Shown: positions 1-9,400 of the stretch, in pieces | How positions within the stretch are numbered: position 1 is the first letter of the stretch | Layout of the letters: every line of letters begins with the position of its first letter | Origin: JAPORK01 sp026710285 | Lineage (GTDB): Bacteria > Pseudomonadota > Gammaproteobacteria > Pseudomonadales > Endozoicomonadaceae | Assembly (NCBI GenBank): GCA_965201045.1 | Contig: OZ241746.1 | Location: 1,922,001 to 1,986,000, forward strand | Direction of reading: 5' to 3' | DNA: 64,000 bases | Translations under genes and position numbers: made by a program | Notes under the pieces: model-generated | What the model saw: only the letters and a program-made list of their open reading frames with translations | The model's database searches: none | Told to the model about the DNA's origin: nothing

Positions 1-848
1 CCGGTATCTGTTGTGCTGTCACCTAAAATAATTAACCTATCGATGATGCCTTTTAAACTTCTGTTCCATAAATCAAGACTAAGTTCCTTCAATTTTTCAA
101 GGCGCATTTTATGATAACTGACTGCTAAAGGATATGGTTTTTCTTCTTCTCTTCTTTGCAGCTCTGTGAGAACAGGGGCAGGCTGGTCTACTTTTTTTAT
201 ACCCTCTGGTGATTCATTTATTGATACCAGGCAACCCTTAAGAAATGTTCCGCAAGTTTTGGTGCCATCGGCATTTTTAAGGTATCCAGACCCTTCTGGT
301 TGCCATATTGGACCAGCCATTTTACCATTGAATGCTCCTTCATATAAGTAATCATCTTGTTTCTCTAGCTTTAAGTGACCTTCAAGCTGATTAGTTTCCT
401 CATTTAATGTTGCCTTAAATTTAATCTTACCCGACTTAGCAAGAAGATCTCCTTGAGTGTTTATAAGTTTACCTTTTTCGAAATAAGCGTTTAAATGTGT
501 GCCACTATTTCTGAAAAGAAGTGTGCCCTTGCCATGGGGTTTACCTTGTCGCATTTGTCCTGAATATCTGATCTCTTCATTACTTTGATAAGCTATATTT
601 TTTACTGTACCGTTATTTTTTTTTGTGTCATGTATGCAAGTAGGTTCCGGTTGCTGAGCGCTTTTAAAAAACGTAAAAAAACTTAACTTTTTAAGGGTGT
701 TGCAAAGCAATTTTAACTCTGTAGAGAGATATTCAAATAATTTTTTCACAATGTGTATTAATTGTGTGTATTTGCTCTTTGCATCTGTTTTGTTCATTGT
801 TTGTTGAGACTGACAGTTTTGTGTCATTTGTGCTGTGCTAATAAGCAT
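1..848 (-). CDS. MORN-repeat protein leading into a GDSL hydrolase domain (3' end outside window)
   Basis: An open frame runs without a stop from ATG at 848-846 to the window edge (282 codons), preceded by AGGAG about 6 nt upstream. A basic, partly hydrophobic N-terminus is followed by a canonical MORN unit at residues 95-112 (YSGQMRQGKPHGKGTLLF) and a second, looser unit at about 168-191 (YLYEGAFNGKM...). The visible part ends in ILGDSTTDTG at residues 274-283, which resembles block I of GDSL lipases/acylhydrolases (usually GDSLSDTG), with Ser 278 as the likely nucleophile. MORN units commonly bind membranes or proteins, so a membrane-acting lipase or acyltransferase effector is plausible. 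The Asp/His catalytic block lies outside the window, so activity is inferred. No clear signal peptide is visible. Confidence 0.75.
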   Translation of the reverse strand, partial: MLISTAQMTQNCQSQQTMNKTDAKSKYTQLIHIVKKLFEYLSTELKLLCNTLKKLSFFTFFKSAQQPEPTCIHDTKKNNGTVKNIAYQSNEEIRYSGQMRQGKPHGKGTLLFRNSGTHLNAYFEKGKLINTQGDLLAKSGKIKFKATLNEETNQLEGHLKLEKQDDYLYEGAFNGKMAGPIWQPEGSGYLKNADGTKTCGTFLKGCLVSINESPEGIKKVDQPAPVLTELQRREEEKPYPLAVSYHKMRLEKLKELSLDLWNRSLKGIIDRLIILGDSTTDT

Positions 849-897
849 TAAAATTCTCCTTTAACGGTAGGGTTGATACAATAATTTGTGCTTACTC

Positions 898-1173
898 TCA
901 ATCCAACTGCAAAATATTTAGTTTTGTATAATCTTTCACTTTTAGGATTTTTTCTTTGAAGATTTTTTTTAATTTACTATGATAATAATTTGTTTGATCC
1001 ACGATAGTACGTATGATTGCAGTTGTAGCATACAGTTTCCAATGTTTTAAAAAAGGTTGCTCACAGGGTGATACCTGCATGAGATACTTTAATTCTTTTT
1101 TATAACTATTGGTTATAAAAAGAATTAATAGAATAACTTTTCGTGATTTGGCATCCTGATGCACAGACTTCAT
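898..1173 (-). CDS. small lysine-rich hypothetical protein
   Basis: A 91-codon frame begins at ATG 1173-1171 with a weak AAGAG upstream. It ends 49 bp before the start of the MORN/GDSL gene on the same strand. The product is basic with one short hydrophobic run (VILLILFIT, about residues 14-22) and no recognisable domain. The region is very AT-rich, so the frame could be open by chance. It could equally be an untranslated leader of the downstream gene. Confidence 0.25.
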   Translation of the reverse strand: MKSVHQDAKSRKVILLILFITNSYKKELKYLMQVSPCEQPFLKHWKLYATTAIIRTIVDQTNYYHSKLKKIFKEKILKVKDYTKLNILQLD

Positions 1174-1411
1174 TATCTCTTATTTGAAAAAAAAATTCAA
1201 GCGTTTGTAATAGTAATGAGGGTATATTAGTAAATATTTATTTAAAAAAATAAAGCATCCACTATATTTTTTACTATCAATTTGATTTTAAGAGTTTTAT
1301 GATTATATTCAAACGGGTTGTTCGGTAGTGAAAAAATTACTGTATTTTAATTGAACAGATTTTTATTGGATAATATTTGATAGCTGAAAAACCCTGCTGA
1401 GGAAAATGTTG

Positions 1412-2395
1412 ATGAAAATTGCTGTATTTAACGCTTACCCTTATGATGAAGAGTACTTCAGTCGTTACAATGAGTATGGCTATTCTCTTACATTTTTTAA
1501 AGATCGCCTTTGTGATAAAACAGCAGCGTTAGCTTTGCCATATGATGCTATATGTGTTTTTGCCAATGATGATCTGAGTGAAAAAGTGCTTAAAACACTG
1601 GCTGGCGGGAATATAAAAATTATTGCCCTACGTTGTACCGGCTTCAACAATATAGATCTTCAGGTTGCCAGAGAGTTAAATATTGCCGTTGTCAGAGTCC
1701 CTGTATATTCACCCGAAGCGGTCGCAGAACATGCAACAGCATTGTTGCTGACATTGAATCGTAAACTTCATCAGGCATATAACAGAATAAAAGAAAATAA
1801 TTTTTCTTTGGATGGTCTGATGGGATATAACCTGCATAAAAAAACAATCGGTGTCATTGGTGTGGGCAGCATTGGTTTAGCATTTTGCCGTATTATGAAA
1901 GGGTTTGGCTGTTCTTTGCTTGCTGTTGATCCGCAACCAAACAAAGATGCAGAAGCGTTAGGGGTGTGTTATGTTTCATTGGATGAACTGGTCAGTAATA
2001 GTGATATTATATCTTTACACTGTCCGCTTCTGTCAGAAACTCATCATCTAATTAATGAAACCTTTTTAGAAAAAGCAAAGCAAGATGTGGTATTAGTTAA
2101 TACCAGTCGCGGAAAGTTACTCGATACACAGGCTGTGATCGCATACCTTAAAAAAGGGAAAATCAAAGCCTTAGCTCTGGATGTTTACGAAAAAGAAGAA
2201 GCTATGTTCTTCAAAGATCTTTCCGGTACAACTCTTCAGGATCATCAGTTTGAAGCGTTGCGGGCTTTTCCAAATGTATTAATAACTGCACATCAGGCAT
2301 TTTTTACGCATGAAGCAATGTATGAAATTGTCAATACAACCTACTATAACCTCAAATGTTTTGAAGATAACCGGGTTTTAGAAAACCAGGTATAA
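1412..2395 (+). CDS. ldhA: D-lactate dehydrogenase (D-2-hydroxyacid dehydrogenase), copy 1
   Basis: NADH-dependent reduction of pyruvate to D-lactate, a cytoplasmic fermentative step. The product has the NAD-binding GVGSIG motif (about residues 150-155). It also has the family catalytic triad: Arg in NTSRG (about 233), Glu in DVYEKEE (about 262) and His in ITAHQ (about 294). That spacing is the one known for the D-LDH family. ATG 1412 is preferred over ATG 1406 because GAGGA at 1399-1403 is 8 nt away and the paralogue also begins MKIAVF. aroA follows 32 bp downstream on the same strand and may be cotranscribed. A second copy with most residues identical lies in inverted orientation at 5133-6116. 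Confidence 0.92.
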   Translation: MKIAVFNAYPYDEEYFSRYNEYGYSLTFFKDRLCDKTAALALPYDAICVFANDDLSEKVLKTLAGGNIKIIALRCTGFNNIDLQVARELNIAVVRVPVYSPEAVAEHATALLLTLNRKLHQAYNRIKENNFSLDGLMGYNLHKKTIGVIGVGSIGLAFCRIMKGFGCSLLAVDPQPNKDAEALGVCYVSLDELVSNSDIISLHCPLLSETHHLINETFLEKAKQDVVLVNTSRGKLLDTQAVIAYLKKGKIKALALDVYEKEEAMFFKDLSGTTLQDHQFEALRAFPNVLITAHQAFFTHEAMYEIVNTTYYNLKCFEDNRVLENQV

Positions 2396-2427
2396 AAAAT
2401 TTTTACAAGAAAACCAGGAAACACAGC

Positions 2428-3732
2428 GTGAGCATAACTTATAAAATAACACCGGGCTCAACCATTAATGGTCATATAAATATTCCGGGTGATAAATCAA
2501 TTTCACACCGGAGCATTATGTTTGCAGCGCTGGCAGAAGGGAAAACGACAATAACTGGATTGCTGGAAGGTGAAGATGTGTTGGCAACACTAAATGCTTT
2601 TCGGGAGATGGGTGTTAATATAGATAAAAAAGATGCCGGGATACTGGAAATTACCGGTAGCGGATTATACGGATTACATGCACCAAAACAGTCTCTTTAT
2701 TTAGGTAATGCAGGAACAGCCATGCGTCTTATGGCCGGATTAATGGCTGCTCAGTCTTTCAATACGCATCTTATCGGAGATGATTCTCTGACACAGCGAC
2801 CTATGGATAGAGTGATTAAACCATTAACAGAGATGGGTGCCGTTATTAGCGGAAGGGACAAACAATACCCGCCATTGAATATTGCTGGCAATCAACAGTT
2901 ATCAGGTATTCAGTATACATTACCGGTACCTTCGGCACAGGTGAAATCTTGTCTGTTGCTGGCAGGGGTATACGCTAAAGGTGAAACGACCATTACAGAA
3001 CCAGAAACCACCAGAGATCATACTGAAAAAATGCTCCAGGCATTTGGTTATCCTGTAACAGTTGCACCCAATAAAATAAGCCTGACCGGTGGTGGAAAGT
3101 TAACAGCAACAAACATCAAAGTTCCTGCTGATATCTCTTCAGCCGCTTTTTTTATAGTGGCAGCCATTCTTAATCCGGGCGCTGATTTGCTAATAAAATC
3201 GGTAGGTATAAATGCAACACGTATCGGGGTGATTCACATTCTTAAGTTGATGGGTGCTGATATTCAGTGTCTTAACAACAAAACATGGGGAAAAGAGCCA
3301 GTTGCCGATATTCGGGTAAAATACAGCAAATTACATGGTATTACTATTCCAAAGCGCTTTATTTCTTTAGCCATTGATGAATTCCCCATATTATTTATTG
3401 CCGCAGCTTGTGCACAGGGAGTAACCCGGTTAACCGGAGCTGGTGAGTTACGTATAAAAGAGAGTGATCGTATTCAGGCAATGGCTGAAGGCTTAATGAC
3501 ATTGGGTATTCAGGTAAAAACCATGCAGGATGGAATAGAAATAACCGGAGGTACAATGAGTGGGGGTTGCGTAGAAAGTTTTCATGATCATCGTATTGCT
3601 ATGGCATTTACCATTGCTGGTTTACGGGCATCATCAGTTATCACGGTCATGAACTGCGATAACGTAGCCACTTCATTTCCAGACTTTGTCTCCATAGCTC
3701 AACAGGCAGGTATCAATATTGAGCAATATTGA
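2428..3732 (+). CDS. aroA: 3-phosphoshikimate 1-carboxyvinyltransferase (EPSP synthase)
   Basis: Sixth step of the shikimate pathway: transfers enolpyruvyl from PEP to shikimate-3-phosphate. Family motifs in order are DKSISHRS near the N-terminus (substrate phosphate binding), LGNAGTAMRLMAG, a SAQVKSCLLLAG segment, RDHTEKM, KESDRIQAMAEGL and HDHRIAMAFTIAGLRA near the C-terminus. The start is GTG at 2428, with AGGA 8 nt upstream. At 434 aa it is full length for a stand-alone AroA. It is not fused to prephenate dehydrogenase, and no other aromatic pathway gene is next to it. Confidence 0.97.
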   Translation: MSITYKITPGSTINGHINIPGDKSISHRSIMFAALAEGKTTITGLLEGEDVLATLNAFREMGVNIDKKDAGILEITGSGLYGLHAPKQSLYLGNAGTAMRLMAGLMAAQSFNTHLIGDDSLTQRPMDRVIKPLTEMGAVISGRDKQYPPLNIAGNQQLSGIQYTLPVPSAQVKSCLLLAGVYAKGETTITEPETTRDHTEKMLQAFGYPVTVAPNKISLTGGGKLTATNIKVPADISSAAFFIVAAILNPGADLLIKSVGINATRIGVIHILKLMGADIQCLNNKTWGKEPVADIRVKYSKLHGITIPKRFISLAIDEFPILFIAAACAQGVTRLTGAGELRIKESDRIQAMAEGLMTLGIQVKTMQDGIEITGGTMSGGCVESFHDHRIAMAFTIAGLRASSVITVMNCDNVATSFPDFVSIAQQAGINIEQY

Positions 3733-4091
3733 TATGCTGTTTTTATTTTTTGAAACCTGAAACGTAAAGTTACTGTCTATATAATGATTATCTTTTTATT
3801 TTATAAAAAAGGCACGCAGCTGAAATAATCATAAACAGTTACTATAGTTAGTGTGACCTGAAAAATACAATTTAATCAAAACATTATCATTTGGAAATTT
3901 TCGGCACAACAGGTGCTGTCGCCTCAGCTTCAAATCGTAATTATTCAAAATCTTTTTTCAACCAGAAAAGTTGCCTTGCCCTGTAAATCCTGATTAAAAC
4001 ATTGAGTGAAAAAAGGCTGAGTAATTTTTAAAACTGTTAGTTATCTGTTATTCAAGACCGATTAATTAATTGGATAAATAAGGTATTTATT
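3733..4091. other. intergenic, no gene seen
   Basis: AT-rich 359 bp between aroA and the exported protein gene. No open frame with a ribosome site, no tRNA and no clear terminator were found. AAGG at 4080-4083 serves the gene at 4092. Confidence 0.5.
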
Positions 4092-4562
4092 ATGATTATT
4101 AATAGGATAAAAAAAATGTTTTTCCGGATTATTATTGTGTGTGTTTGCACTTGCTTAGCCTCATACGTATATGCAAAAAAACACCTTCTGATAAAAATAA
4201 AAAATGGTACGAAAAATATAGTATTTATGTATGTTGACTGGGATGGTTGTGGCGTTCCTTTCTTTTGGGTTGAACCAAAGTCGCATCACGACAGAATTAC
4301 CCTCAGACCTAATCAAATGTACTCTTTTAAAAAGCGTTGTGTTGACTCTGACAATGTTTCTATTACTCCAATATTAGATGATGGTAAGAAGCTGCGTATA
4401 ACCATTAACTATGATAACCGTACCATTGCTTCTTTAGGGGATCACAAATTTGACTGGATGAAAGGTTTGAGAGTGGGTGGTAATTTTACAGCTGTATTGA
4501 AATATAAAAGGGATTATGCTGACTCAATACATGGCTATTACTGGACAAAGGAATTGATATAG
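4092..4562 (+). CDS. small exported protein of unknown function
   Basis: 156 aa starting at ATG 4092, with AAGG 8 nt upstream. A lysine/arginine-rich start is followed by a hydrophobic stretch (IIIVCVCTCLASYVYA), a good Sec signal peptide with cleavage after about residue 28 (YA before KK). The mature part of about 128 residues has a short Cys-containing segment (DGCGVPFFWVEP), then HHDR and a second Cys in KKRCVD, which could form a disulfide. It is rich in charged and aromatic residues. I do not recognise the family. It sits alone between aroA and repeat-rich DNA. Confidence 0.6.
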   Translation: MIINRIKKMFFRIIIVCVCTCLASYVYAKKHLLIKIKNGTKNIVFMYVDWDGCGVPFFWVEPKSHHDRITLRPNQMYSFKKRCVDSDNVSITPILDDGKKLRITINYDNRTIASLGDHKFDWMKGLRVGGNFTAVLKYKRDYADSIHGYYWTKELI

Positions 4563-4618
4563 TACCTTAAAACCTGCCAATCCGTTTAAGGTTAATGTAT
4601 CCAAAATCGGAGAGATAA

Positions 4619-4696
4619 TATAAATACAGGTACACAAAATATTCAAAAGAATTTAAATTAGATGCTGTTTCCCTTGTTATTGATCCTGTCTTTTAG
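4619..4696 (+). pseudogene. relic of an IS3-family OrfA transposase N-terminus
   Basis: Frame 4619-4696 reads RYTKYSKEFKLDAVSLV before a stop at 4694. This matches the characteristic start of the IS3-type OrfA helix-turn-helix (R-K-Y-S-x-E-F-K-x-x-A-V). Nothing else of the element is recognisable in the following DNA. It appears to be a short decayed insertion scar. Confidence 0.5.
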
Positions 4697-4799
4697 GAAC
4701 GTGCACGAAATAATTTGTACAATTCTAATCTATCCATAAAATGACAATGGTTTTTCTGGCTTCAACTCCGCTGAGCCAAAGCAAACCCGTCGCCTGAAC

Positions 4800-4823
4800 C
4801 TGTCTCTTAGTCACATTTTTTAA
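4800..4823. repeat. solitary copy of the MITE terminal repeat
   Basis: CTGTCTCTTAGTCACATTTT, starting at 4800, is identical to the left terminus of the complete MITE at 10168-10405. No inverse partner is found downstream, so this is a decayed or solo end. Confidence 0.6.
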
Positions 4824-4921
4824 GCTCCAATTCTTACCCTGAAAATTTTATATCCTGCTAAATACACCAGCTTTTACTGAGTCTGCCGTTATTTCGTTAT
4901 TTCCCGTTTTCCTCCGAAGTC

Positions 4922-5009
4922 ATTCCCGCAGAGGCGGGAATCCATTAACAGCAATCATTACCGAAAATATAAGTTCCCTGTTACGGGATTCCGGCAATCT
5001 CTGCCGGAA
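4922..5009. repeat. REP-like pair of palindromes
   Basis: Two perfect small hairpins lie close together: ATTCCCGC/GCGGGAAT (4922-4929 and 4934-4941) and TTCCGGCA/TGCCGGAA (4989-4996 and 5002-5009). This twin-palindrome layout is typical of REP-type intergenic repeats. It lies downstream of ldhA copy 2 and may end transcripts there, though no T-tract follows. Confidence 0.5.
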
Positions 5010-5132
5010 CCATGGAGTTATTTCAGTGCTGGTGGATTAAAAGTAAGGATTTTTATTCTTCGATTAAAAACCCTTAGCCAGGATTCACGCGTAAAAGAAA
5101 GCGCTTTACTTCCCGTTTTTTGTAAGAATTTT

Positions 5133-6116
5133 TTATACCGTATTTTCTAAAATAAGGTTTTCCTCAAAACATTTGAGATTTTGGTAAGTTGTGTTGACAA
5201 TTTCATACATTGCTTCATGTGTAAAAAATGCCTGGTGTGCGGATATTAATACATTTGGTAAAGCGCTTAATTGTTTAAACTGATCATCCTGAATACCGGT
5301 GCCGGAAAGATCTTTGAAGAAAATAGCTTCTTCTTTTTCATAAACATCTATAGCTAAAGCTTTAATTTTTCCTTTTTTAAGATATGTAATAGCAGCCTGT
5401 GTATCAACTAATTTTCCGCGACTGGTATTAATTAATACCACATCCTGTTTTGCTTTTTCTAAAAAGGCTTCATTAACCAGATGATGAGTATTTGGCAGCA
5501 GCGGACAGTGTAAAGAGATAATATCGCTGCTGACAACCAGCTCATCCAGTGGAACATAACGCACCCCTAACGCTTCTGCGTCTTTGTTTGGTTGCGGATC
5601 AAAAGCAAGCAGAGAACAGCCAAACCCTTTCATAATCCGGCAAAATGCTAAACCAATGCTGCCCGTACCAATAACACCGATTGTTTTTTTATGTAGGTTA
5701 TATCCCATCAGACCGTCTAAAGAGAAATTATTTTCTTTTACTCTGTTATGTGCCTGATGGAGTTTACGGTTTAACGTAAGCAACAGTGCTATTGTATGTT
5801 CTGCAACCGCTTCAGGTGAATAAGTTGGGACTCTGACAACCGCAATATTTAAATCTTTTGTAGTTTGAAGATCTATATTGTTGAATCCAGCACAACGCAG
5901 AGCGATAATTTTTATCTTTCCGCCAGCCAGCGTTTTAATCACTTCGCTACCGAGGTCATCATTAGTAAAAACGCAGATAGCATCATGTTGTAAAGCCAGC
6001 TTTGCTGTTTTGTCACAAAGGCGGTCTTTGAAAAACGTGAGAGAATAACCATATTTATTGTAACGATTAAAATACTCTTCATCATAAGGTTGGGCGCTAA
6101 ATACGGCAATTTTCAT
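5133..6116 (-). CDS. ldhA: D-lactate dehydrogenase (D-2-hydroxyacid dehydrogenase), copy 2
   Basis: Paralogue of the gene at 1412-2395, in opposite orientation. ATG 6116 has AAGGA about 9 nt upstream. NAD-binding GTGSIG lies at residues 150-155. The catalytic residues Arg 233 (NTSRG), Glu 262 (DVYEKEE) and His 294 (ISAHQ) are all present, so both copies look functional. Differences are scattered along the length and mainly conservative, which fits an older duplication under selection. The gene is divergent from smc; the 343 bp between them (6117-6459) should hold both promoters. Redundancy might reflect separate regulation, but this is inferred. Confidence 0.92.
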   Translation of the reverse strand: MKIAVFSAQPYDEEYFNRYNKYGYSLTFFKDRLCDKTAKLALQHDAICVFTNDDLGSEVIKTLAGGKIKIIALRCAGFNNIDLQTTKDLNIAVVRVPTYSPEAVAEHTIALLLTLNRKLHQAHNRVKENNFSLDGLMGYNLHKKTIGVIGTGSIGLAFCRIMKGFGCSLLAFDPQPNKDAEALGVRYVPLDELVVSSDIISLHCPLLPNTHHLVNEAFLEKAKQDVVLINTSRGKLVDTQAAITYLKKGKIKALAIDVYEKEEAIFFKDLSGTGIQDDQFKQLSALPNVLISAHQAFFTHEAMYEIVNTTYQNLKCFEENLILENTV

Positions 6117-6459
6117 CGGTGTTTTCCTTTACGGGTTGTTTTCAGTTATTCAATATTATCCGGTAAAATAATTCATGGTGTAAAAATTAAATGAAGCAAA
6201 TCTCTTGCTATCAGGTCATGTGTTATTCCCCAGATTTGTTCAATTGTAGTAGTGTGTAGAAAATATAACAGCTATTACTTGTTGTGTAAATTGTATACAT
6301 GATATTAAACTGAATGCAATACGACACTATGATATTGAAACGATTATATAAACCAATAAGGCAGCCCATAATGATTGTTAAGGCTAAGTGCATAAAAAAA
6401 GTGTTACTGTTATTTCAGATAAAGCCAGGTTACAAACTGAAAAGGGATAACACAAGCTT
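6117..6459. promoter_or_regulatory. divergent promoter region between ldhA copy 2 and smc
   Basis: AT-rich 343 bp between two divergent genes. No frame or RNA gene was recognised. Promoter function is inferred from the orientation of the genes only; I did not settle on specific -35/-10 boxes. Confidence 0.35.
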
Positions 6460-9400
6460 ATGCGTCTGAAATGTATTAAACTCACGGGATTTAAATCATT
6501 TGTTGATAACACCACAGTCTCTTTTCCGGGGAATATGTGTGGTGTTGTTGGACCCAATGGCTGCGGAAAATCAAATATTATCGATGCTGTGCGTTGGGTT
6601 ATGGGAGAGTCTTCTGCAAAAAATTTGCGTGGAGAATCTATGATGGATGTTATCTTTAAGGGTTCAAAAACACGAAAAACTTCCGGTTATGCTCAGGTAG
6701 AACTTATTTTTGATAATAATGAAGGTCGTATTACCGGTGAATATGCAGCCTATACAGAAATCTCTGTTAAACGACGACTTACAAGTGATGCACAAAATAA
6801 TTATTTCTTAAATGGAAGTAAATGTCGTCGTCGCGACATCATGGACATTTTTCTTGGAACCGGATTAGGACCGAGAAGCTATTCAATTATCAGCCAGGGA
6901 ATGATTTCCGGTCTGATTGAATCTAAACCGGAAGAATTGCGGGTATTTATTGAAGAGGCCGCAGGTATTTCTAAATATAAGGAGCGTCGGCGTGAGGCTG
7001 AAAACCGTATTCGGCGTACTACAGAAAATCTTGCCCGCTTAAATGATTTACGCGAAGAGCTGGATAAAAGATTGTCCCATCTGAAACGACAAGCTGAAAC
7101 AGCAGAAAAATATAAAACTTATAAAGAAGAAGAACGCCAGAAGCAGGCGCAGCTATACGCACTACGCTGGCGGACAACTAACGATGAGTTGCAAGCACAT
7201 GAGCTTATGGTTGGTGATTGTGAAACAGAGATGGAGGCTGCGGTATCTAAACAGGTTTCAGGCGATACGCAAATAGAGCAACTGCGTATAGAGCGACATG
7301 AAAATTCTGACCAGTTTCAGAAAGTGCAGTCTCTTTATTACAAAACAGGTAATGAAATTACCCGTCTGGAGCAACAAATTACCCATCAGCAGGAAAAAGA
7401 GCAACAGCTGACTGCTGACTTACAGGAAAGTGAAAGTTTACTGGAAGAAAACATAGCAGCGCTCACTGTTGACAAAGAAGCCCTTGCACAAATCGAAACT
7501 GAACAAGAAGAGCTTCAGCCTGTATTAGAAGAGATGCAGGAACAGGAGCTGGAGCATCAGGAGCGTTTGCTTCAGGCAGAAGATGCCATGTTAACCTGGC
7601 AAAAAAAGTGGGACAGCTTTAATGAGCAGCACAGTAAAATACATCGGGATGCGGAAGTAGCGCAATCGGGTATCCAGCATACTGAGCAGGTCCTGAACCG
7701 TTTTGATGAACAGGTTCGGCAGTACCAGGATGAGTTACACATATTGCAGTCAAACAGTGATGCCGGTGCATCCGGACAATTGGCTGATACGCTGTCAGAG
7801 CAGGAAGCGCTGTGTGAAACGCTGGCGACGCAATGTGAAGAAGCAGAACAGCAAACAGAGCTGTGTCGTCAGCAAATCGAAACACTATTTGAAGAAAAGC
7901 AGCACTGTTATCAGCTTTTAAATGAAGCAAAAGGAAAAAAAGCATCGCTGATTGCCTTACAGGATGCGGCATTAAATCACGGTAAAACAACACAAAAGTG
8001 GCTTAAAAATAATCATCTGGAAAATGAACCAAGACTCACAGAAAAACTAACTGTCGCCAAAGAGTGGGAAGCAGCAACTGAGACGGTACTGGGTAATTTT
8101 TTACAATCCGTGACAGTAAACAATCTGCAACAAATTGCAGAAACTTTTCAGGATGGTGATAACATTAATCTGAGTTTTATCGATTGTGCTACTGCATCAG
8201 TTACCTCTGAAGTGAAGCAAAGCAATGCAGATAGCATAGCGGGTATATCACGACTGGAAGAGTATATTCAAGGTGTTGAGCATCATTCGCTGTTTAACAG
8301 TGTCTTTGCAGCACCATCTTTAAAAGAGGCGCTGGCGCTGTTACCACATCTGTTACCGCATGAATCAGTTATTACTCCGCAGGCTATCTGGATGGGAAAA
8401 GGCTGGTTACGGGTTGCCAGAGATAAAGATGTCACCTCCGGCGTACTGGCACGTCAACAGGCACTCAAAAATACAGAACAGGAACTACTCAGTCAGCAGG
8501 ATAAAATTCAGCAAATTCAGGATAAACTGAGTGAAGCACAGTCTGCTCTGCAATCTCATGAGCAAAAGCACAAAGAAATCATCCAGGAGCTGTCTGAAAA
8601 TAACCGCCGCTTTGGTGAGTTAAAAGCTGAATTACACGCGCAACAACAGCGCCTTAAAGAAGAGAATTTAAGGTGTGAACGCTTAAATGAAAGTATCGTC
8701 AATTTAAAAGAACAGTATGCTTTTGAGCAGGAAAAACTAACTGAGCTGCGGCTGACCCTGCAGGAATCATTAGATAAAATGGAGCAAGACAGCGATCTTC
8801 AGGAAACGCTTAAAGAAGAACGCACTTCACTGCAGCAAACATTAGAGCATTGCCGTCAATATCTGCATGATATCAAAGATCAATCTCACTCTGTCGCATT
8901 GAAAAAACAGGCGCTGGATTCCCGTTATCAGGCAGGTATTCAGGCAGTTGAACGCTTACAAACACAGCAGGAACGGTTATCTGAACGTATTAACAGTCTA
9001 AAAGATTCTCTTGCAGAAGATAGCGATCAGGATGAGCTCTCCATTCGGGAAGCGCTAACATTGCTGCTGGAACAACAGGCAAAAGAATCATTACAAATGC
9101 AGGAAGCCCGCACTGCACTTGAGACAACTGAAGAAAAGCTGCTGGTGTTAGAGCGTAATCGCAGTACAGCAGAAAATGAAGTTAAAAATATCCGTTCAAA
9201 TCTTGAGCAGTTAAGAATGAAGGGACAGGCGATGCAAATTCGCTGCACAACATTAACAGAGCAGCTGACTGAACATGGCTTTGATCTTGATACTGTTGTA
9301 AAGAATTTACCTGAAGAAGCCAGTGATAAAGAGTGGGAGCAAGCACTGGAAAAGCTGTCATCACGTATTGCTCAGTTAGGTGCTATTAACCTTGCTGCTA

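Noticed and set aside
7619..7993. Minus-strand frame inside smc
   Set aside because: Shadow of the coiled-coil coding sequence; no ribosome site and no known domain. The same holds for the other frames inside smc, druE, druH and the 1516-aa gene.
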